64,000 nt of DNA. Origin: Crocodylus rhombifer. Its lineage: Eukaryota; Chordata; Crocodylia; Crocodylidae. Where the stretch lies: positions 186,001 to 250,000 of the forward strand of contig JAVSML010025230.1 of NCBI GenBank assembly GCA_038503035.1, read 5' to 3'. Made by a program: the position numbers and the translations under genes. Positions 57,091-64,000 of this stretch are shown one piece after another. The notes under the pieces are model-generated. The model worked only from the letters and a program-made list of their open reading frames with translations, was not told where the DNA came from and did no database searches. Within the stretch, counting starts at the first letter, position 1. Every line of letters begins with the position of its first letter.

Positions 57091-58546
57091 TCAGGGCTTT
57101 GGTTTCCATCCCCCAATAAACCTAGTATAAAGCCCTCCTCATTTTATGCCCTACCTGTTCTCATCCATCTACTCTGGAACTGTAGTAGGTACCAGCAAAG
57201 CAACCAGTTATTCCTTGTAAACTTAACATTTCCTATTCAGATACGCATGGGAGGGGCAGAGCTCTTATGCCTTTATTTCATGTGTAGTACAAGTCACAGT
57301 CCAACCTTTATTCAACCATCTTCACTGGTTATAAATGAATGCTCTAAAGTAAACAGAATAGCTAACATCACAGAAATCTGGGATTCTGTATTAGAGCAAG
57401 ATGAATAAGCTCAAAGACCAAATGAATCTACTGTTGCTTCCACTTAAGATCGCTGTGCTGGAGGATTATATACATTTTCTTATATCAGCTGTGGCCAGGG
57501 TATGTGTAAAAAAATAATATACATATAAGATTTATAGCCTGGATAGAGTTCTTCTGAATGTGAAGAATCTGAGATTCATTTATTAATAAGGCTCCAAGCT
57601 CCGAAGACTTTTCTTGTCTGTTGGCCTCATTCCAACAAAATCACAGGAGACAGGAAAATCTGACATTAGCAGAATGATGAAATGAACAAGCTGACTTCTG
57701 GGTTTGCCTCATGGAGCAAAGGACAGCACACAAGGTGCAACGTTGCATGCATGCAGCAGCAACCATCTTTAAATGAAGTTCAAGTCTCTCCAGGGAAAGT
57801 TTAAAAATAGCCACTCTTCTGGCAGGAGCTGGTTCTTCAGGCTTATGAAACAACATCCTCTCTTTCACTCCATTATTTACAGAGAACAGAAAAGGTACTT
57901 AGGAAAGAAGAGTAGAAAACAGGTGAAATTTTGTCCAAACAAGTTGGAGATCTGGATGCCTTTGTTACACTCTTGGACTGTTGCACATACAAAGTGAATT
58001 ACCAAGGAAAAGGCAGGATTTTGATGAGGTCAAGGATGACAAGAAAGGTAACTTCTTGAGGAAAGAATAATTACATTTTACTCAACATGATCAAGGAGGC
58101 TGGAGCTCAGCTATAAAAGATAAAATGTTGTGAGATAAGTTAGATGCAAGCATAGAGATAGGGTGTAATGCATAGTAATTATGTACATAGAGTTAGATCG
58201 GTCTCTAAGGCCAGGTGTCTAATAAATAGCTTCATGGTGAGATCCTAATGTAGGAAGAATGTCCAAGCTAGCATAGAACTACTTCTTCCATCTCACTTTT
58301 GTTGGGTGACAGAAGCATGATCAGGAAAGAGATGGGCTGGTCAGAGTTTTGGTATACTCCTGTTGCTTAAATGGCCATTCAGGAGGAGAAGGGAGCAGGT
58401 ATACATGTTGGCAAATAAGAGTAGGTGAGGCTAAAGCAGCAGTAGCATTATGGGAATACAAGCAAAATTATAGGCCCACCTTTAGTAATCACCTCAGGTC
58501 CCAACTAAGGCAGACCATATCCAGCACTATGTAGTAGTGGATATTG
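57091..58546. other. spacer
   Basis: No gene or named repeat recognised. Confidence 0.4.
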
Positions 58547-58605
58547 TTCTGATCACATATGGGAAATATCTCCCCCTCATTCTGATCACATATGGGAAAT
58601 ATCTC
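58547..58605 (+). repeat. two-copy 33-bp tandem duplication
   Basis: An identical 26-base word (ttctgatcacatatgggaaa plus tatctc) occurs at 58547-58572 and 58580-58605, separated by cccctca. Confidence 0.95.
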
Positions 58606-58817
58606 TGATTAAGAAACTGGCACAGATAAGAGTTTACTTATTCCACAACTAAGGATATCTAACACTTGATATTTCCTAGAGAAGAAATCCCTCCTCCTCA
58701 TCTTTAGCCAGAGATAGCTAATACATCTCTATTGACCTGTAGTCACATGGAACTGGTATAGCTGCTACCAACCTCTTTACCAGATTATTTTGTGTTTGCA
58801 GCAGTATTTTCAGAATG

Positions 58818-60175
58818 TTAGGGTGAGATTGCACATTACAATTATACCATGTTAAAACTTGAATGATTGCACATTGAGGCTCATTCACAAGTCCAAAGTA
58901 CCCTTCAGGTGGCTTAAAGCTACAGTACTTTGAGCGAGGATTATCTTTGACCTGTGCTACCTAGCTCAAGTTAAATTAACTTCTAAGTGTTCACCTGAGA
59001 TAAAACCATTAATTTGCAGCCCTCCTCAATCCTAGGAGGTATTGTTTCTAGGTAGACTAGCTATCATCTAGATTTCTACAATGCTGGACTGACAGATAAG
59101 GACAGCAGGTGAGTGGGGAGAGGATGAGTAAGGAGGAAGGGGAAAAGACAGCATGGGGCATGGGCATGCACAAGGGGAGAGGGTGGTCAGGCCTATCAAA
59201 CTGCCCCCCTGTTTTGCTCCTCTGCCCTCTATTGTCCCCTCCACCCCTGGATTTCTACCCTTTTGCCCTGATAAGCCCAAGAGCAGCAGTGGCAAGAAGA
59301 CTGAAGTTCCCTCTCCTTGCCTTTTTCCCACATTCACAGTGGCCTTGCTCTCCCATGTGCCCAGATCCAGACCCTGTGGAGCCATACAACTGAAGCAGGG
59401 CAAGGAGCTGCTGAGCAGCCATGAGGCCTGGTGGGGGCTGATCCAAATAAATAGGGGCTGCATGGACTACAGGGAACCTAGGAGCAGGCAGAGATGGAGA
59501 ACCCCCCATTGCCACTGTTTATGCCATCATCCCCATTGCTATGGAGCTGATCAAGATGGCAGGACAGCAGCAATCCATGTAGGGTGTCCCTAGGAGTGAT
59601 TTGGAGCATGACAGGAAGTGTAATCTAAATGTCTAAATGGAGGGGAGCTCCCGGGTCTAGCCTATACTGTGGCAAGAGAACCAGCGAGATGGACAGGCAT
59701 CCCCTAACCTGCCCCTGTTCATCAGCCCTCTAGCAGCAGGTCTGAGCAGTGCATGTTAGCGATGGTATTAATGTGCACATGCTAACCTTAACACTAACTA
59801 AGGGCCTTGTTACCCATTACATTGTGAGGCACCCAAATGCTGATCAGTGTTAATGTTGATTGGTGCTGCTGCTCTCTGTTCAGGCTGAGTCTGGCCAGAG
59901 AGCAGTAGTGGCAACAGCAGCTGGGGAGGCAGGGTAGCCCTTATCTGCCTGCTGTACTGGGATAGACAGGGCAGGTAGCCACAAGTAATCAGGGAGTGGG
60001 AAGGGAAGGCAGGTGGAGGCACTGAGCCCAATGTAAGTCAGCAGGGAAGGGAGGGTGTTAACACTAAGGGATAGCCTAGAGAGGATAACATGGATCTGAG
60101 ATAATCCTCCCCTGGCGTGCATAATGAACTCTTAAAACGAGTTTCAGGTGTTAATGTGTAGGCAATCCAGATGTT
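58818..60175. mobile_element. candidate large foldback element (about 1.36 kb)
   Basis: The left side agattgcacattacaattat pairs loosely with the right side, reverse complement ggattgcctacacattaacacc, and TTAAAAC/GTTTTAAG words pair further in. The interior is G/C-rich with several imperfect inverted words. Boundaries and target duplication are not established. Confidence 0.4.
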
Positions 60176-62003
60176 AAGAGATCTATAAGCCACCCCAAAT
60201 TACAAAGGCATATACAAACCTTGCAATTAGTACCTTTTAACTCTAATGTATAATCTTACTCTTAGGAACTCCTGAACTAAGGACAGAAAGAGAAGTCCAA
60301 ATTTGCCCCGCTTTCCTTGATTCACTTTTTTTATTACTCCACCTTTTGTTCATCACATTTTATGAGTACTCCAATATAAATAATGTCTTATTATTCAGTT
60401 TAATGTGACCAGTTTGTTTTTATCAGCATGTATTAATTACTCTCTCTCATATGCAAGATAGAAACTATTATTTTGGAGAGCATTAACCTATTGTCTTGAT
60501 TTCTACTTTATCTCTCAGGTATATATTTCACTGTCTTGTTTCCTTTTTCAGTACAGTTGTATACTGCAATGATAGTTTCAAAGATTTTCCCACAATAAAA
60601 CACTAAAGGTAAATCCTTTTCTTGTTCTCACTATTCTAAAGCTATTTAGTTTATTACATAATTTTCAGTTCATTATGTCTCTGTACTTTAAAAAGGTTTC
60701 TGTCAAGCTATTTTTCATTAATTTAAAAAGATATTTATTAGCAGGCCTCGTTTTCATTAATGTTAATTCCCTTTGCTATGCCAAAGTGATGAAAAAAGAC
60801 CCTAGTATAAATGAGTATCAGTCAATATGGTTTAAAACAACTCCATAACAGAAGCACAAAACCAGAATATTTATATTCACATGGTCCACACAATATTGGA
60901 GCCAGGACTTTTGAAGTGTATTCTTAATTTTACTGCCTATTTGCTGCATGGCTTGTTCTTTAGATTCCCATCAGAAAAAAAATAGAAAGAATAGTGCATG
61001 GGTGGGGGGATTATTAATTAACAAACAACATTAATTAGACTGTAAGGGCTTCTGTGCAGCTCTGGGACTCTGGAGTTGACATGTAGGTACAAACTGGCCT
61101 CAGTTTAAAAGAAAACAAAACCAAACAATATTAACATACTTGTTTTAACAAAATGTACACAGGTGTCTATAACAGGGAGCCTAGGGCTCCTGTTACTGTA
61201 AGAGAGAAAGAACAGCAGGGAGATATTTGCAAAGCATGAGCACAACTGTAGAGGAGGTCAGGGGCTATGAATACCCCATAAGGCCAGGAGAGCCCATATG
61301 AAGTAGGGAATAGGTTGAAATCAGTGGGGTCTGGGGAGGATCTGCTCACAGGACGATAAATCAAGTTTCGCTATAAGACTCTTTTCAGCCTCCCTTTACA
61401 AATCTACTAAGAAGATTCAGCGGGGTCATCATGACTGTCCCCGGGGAGCAATTCTGCTGCAGTGGCATATAAATGAGAGAAATAAATGTGAGAGAAAAGA
61501 CAGGTTAAATTTGAGAAGAGGGCTTTCCCCCAAAAATCTATCAGAAGATAGCATTTAAAAAAGCTTCACACATTTAAAAAATCCCACATGCTAAAAAGCA
61601 GTGTGTGAAATTCACTTAATTTTAAATGGATTTTTTGAGACAGGAACTGATCCAGGAGGAGTGTAGTTGCACCCTCTTTCAGCTGTGCTGCACATGGTCA
61701 CTGTTTCATCTATTCAGCTTTTGCTAAAACCTCAGCATTGGCATGCCTCCCACTTTCCCAGCTGCTGCTGCTTTTCCCCCTTTTCACCTACTCATAAATC
61801 CAGCAGGCAAGGGAGTGTAGGGGCAAGAATGGTGTCATTCACCCCCAGCGTCCTGGAGCTGCACCGAAGTAGAGGCTCTGGCAGAATCTGCACTGACAAA
61901 CTCATGTGACCACAGTCCCACCTTGCCCCTTCTGGATCTGCCCCTGGTTAGAGGGAAATTATTTTTTATCCTACAATCTGAAGCCAATAGAACAGGGTTA
62001 CAG
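60176..62003. other. AT-rich spacer
   Basis: No gene recognised; short low-complexity tracts only. Confidence 0.4.
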
Positions 62004-62275
62004 TGGGCATATGTGCACATACACATTTACTGTGCAGTACAGGTGTGCATCTACACATGCATGCCCATTCTACACAGTAAATATGGCAACTTATGCTGAC
62101 TTGAGTGTAAATTTTGATACCTGCATAATGCAGGTATCAAATTCACATCTGATTAGTTGCTGTGCAGTAACACACATATGGATGCCTTACTGCGCAGTAA
62201 CACTGTTTTTGTGGACTGACTTGGAACTAACTTTAGCATTAATGTGCTTCAGTGTCTGCATGTGTAGATGCTGGC
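62004..62275. mobile_element. MITE, GGGCAYRTCTACATG family (272 bp)
   Basis: Left tgggcatatgtgcacatacacatttactgtgcag. The right end in reverse complement reads ggccagcatctacacatgcag. Centred on a perfect palindrome gatacctgcataatgcaggtatc (62117-62139), with TACTGCGCAGTA and TACTGTGCAGTA words on both arms. Confidence 0.65.
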
Positions 62276-63836
62276 CTATTCCTGCTTACTGAGTCTCATC
62301 ACAGCAGTTTGGGTGTTTTTTACATTATAAATTTACTGTACCAACCAGAAACTTCATCAGACACTCAGTACTCATTGATAGAGCTATTTCTTAAACCAAA
62401 AAGAGTGCAGTTATCTGCCTGGAGCTGCAGGCAGGCTATTTACCCCTCATGTGCTCCGAATTTAAAATCTATGCAATGTGTTTTCCCTGTCACTGTGGAT
62501 ATGACTTGAGTCGAACCGTCTCAGTGGAATTAGAGGCAAAAACAGAAATCTTCCAGCATTTTTCCCTCCTGCTTCCCATGACTAGATTCAACCTTACATC
62601 AGTTTTCATCAGATCCTAATATTAGTTTTGCCTTTGCTTTCATTGGGAGCAGGACAAGGCCCACAGTGAGTTAGCTGAGAGTAAAATGTTAGTACAGTGC
62701 ACATGCATAAGCATTGTACACAGCCATGCCTCTTGATGCTCCTTCATTACCAAAAGCAAATGTACCTCTATTTTCATGTGTATGAATGCAAAGTATCTAC
62801 ATTACAAATGCTGACTCATTAAGCTGATATCACAGATCTCCATTTATACTAAAGAAAAATATCTTAGACCTTTTCTAGTATCCTGCACTCTATTTTTTTC
62901 TTGCATCTAATTCATTTTGGATTTTGTTGTATTCTGTATGGAGCATTTCAGCCCCAGGGAATGGAGAAGTGTGAGAGTAAACATAAATAAATAATAAGAA
63001 GTGATGCAACTCTGGAATAGAGCAGGCGAGTCAGAGTTAGGGACAGGCAAACCTTCTCTTGTTTGGAGATGAAGTGAAGCACTCAGAAATTTCAATTCTT
63101 ATCTGAATTATCTATTGAAATGTTGTGGACATAAAAGAAAAATATCTATTGATCAACCTTAGCAATAACTTAGATCTTTTTTCAAGCCTCAGAATGATAT
63201 AATGGTTTGGGCTTGGTTGAATTGTAGGTTGGTATGTAACTTATTTATGATCAATTCAATGAATAAGTAATCTATTCTAATGAGTTTATTATTTTCTAGT
63301 TTATTGCCCATGAGCCCCTAATATAGTCAGCATTTTTTGCTTCATTTTTTAAACACTCTGCATTGATCATGGATAGTTCTGCATTTCAAATCTATAATCT
63401 ACAAACACTAGTATGTGTTACCCTATTGAGGATGGTCTGATGAGTCATATTTTTATTCCTGATTTCTGTATGGATGCATGTATGCAAAAATTTCTGGCAG
63501 ATCAATTTAAATTTCAGATTCCACAAATAATTGCTAGACTTCAAAATTTGTTTTCTATGAACATCTGTGCCAGTAAATCTGATATTCTTGGAAGTTTTTT
63601 TGGAATGAAAAATACAACAAGGGTGATCATAGGGGCTGAAGCAAATTCTCTTCCTTATTGAATTTTCACCCAGCTCTGTACTTACTAAGAGTTAACTGTC
63701 GTTATTAAGATTAGCTGAGATTCTATATTTCAGGCTCCATGTTGTTTTGACATGAAATCAAATGAAACACAGCTTTTTCATATACTTCCTCTTATGTTTT
63801 CAAACAAAAGTGAAAAGGATAAAAATTATTACATAT
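62276..63836. other. AT-rich spacer
   Basis: No gene or named repeat recognised. Confidence 0.4.
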
Positions 63837-64000
63837 TGGGCATATCTACATGAGCTGTTTTACTGCACACTAGACTAATGTGCAGTAAAGTATGACCATC
63901 TACATGTACAAAGAACTTACTGCATAGTAGATTAATTTAAAGTGCCACTTGCTAGTACCAACACATACAGGTAGTAAAAGATGGCACTTTAAACTAATGT
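63837..64000. mobile_element. MITE, GGGCAYRTCTACATG family, cut by window end
   Basis: Starts tgggcatatctacatgagctgttttactgcac, the clearest form of the family terminus here, followed by gactaatgtgcagtaaag and accatctacatgtac. The right half lies beyond the window. Confidence 0.7.

Noticed and set aside
1..64000. CRISPR array, operon or other prokaryote-type system
   Set aside because: No regularly spaced repeats with unique spacers, and no bacterial gene organisation; the content is typical vertebrate transposon-rich DNA.

Overview
This window looks like repeat-rich, non-genic nuclear DNA from a sauropsid vertebrate, most likely a crocodilian; I cannot name the species. The evidence is many CR1-type LINE copies in both orientations, numerous hAT-like non-autonomous DNA transposons with 8-bp target-site duplications, a family of short inverted-repeat elements whose ends read roughly GGGCAYRTCTACATG, solo LTRs, microsatellites, and AT-rich spacer DNA. 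I found no host protein-coding exon, no functional RNA gene and no CRISPR array. All substantial protein-like signal is decayed reverse transcriptase or endonuclease of LINEs. Two 10-base N runs mark assembly gaps.

Layout. 1-6.3 kb is AT-rich spacer with one hAT-like element (2609-3011). 6.3-9.05 kb holds an inverted-repeat element and a plus-strand CR1. 9.55-12.9 kb has a solo LTR, then a G/C-rich foldback region with a small LTR nested in it. 13.8-16.4 kb carries three members of the GGGCAYRTCTACATG family (two of them back to back) and a CpG-richer solo LTR. 16.9-17.8 kb has a CR1 reverse-transcriptase fragment and a tRNA-Gly-like, SINE-type sequence. 18.9-20.4 kb is a 1.5-kb hAT-like foldback element. 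21.7-25.1 kb has old minus-strand CR1 copies, one abutted by a 718-bp hAT-like element. 25-30 kb is mostly spacer with two small foldbacks. 30.45-32.24 kb is the best-preserved CR1 open frame. 33.66-35.64 kb is a solo LTR of about 2 kb. 38.1-38.7 kb is a hAT-like element with an exact 8-bp duplication.

From 40.5 to 47.8 kb is a dense nest: a promoter-like inverted-repeat element, CR1 copies at 40.8-42.2 and 43.0-45.8 kb (the latter split by a palindromic hAT-like element), and a plus-strand CR1 inside an older, different LINE. 47.8-51.7 kb holds two hAT-like elements and another solo LTR. 54.3-57.1 kb is the most complete CR1, reaching the start of the endonuclease domain. The rest is spacer, a large foldback (58.8-60.2 kb), and two more GGGCAYRTCTACATG elements, the last cut by the window edge.

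The elements do not form a pathway. The useful content is stratigraphy: which element sits inside which, the target-site duplications, and the specific lesions in each LINE copy.
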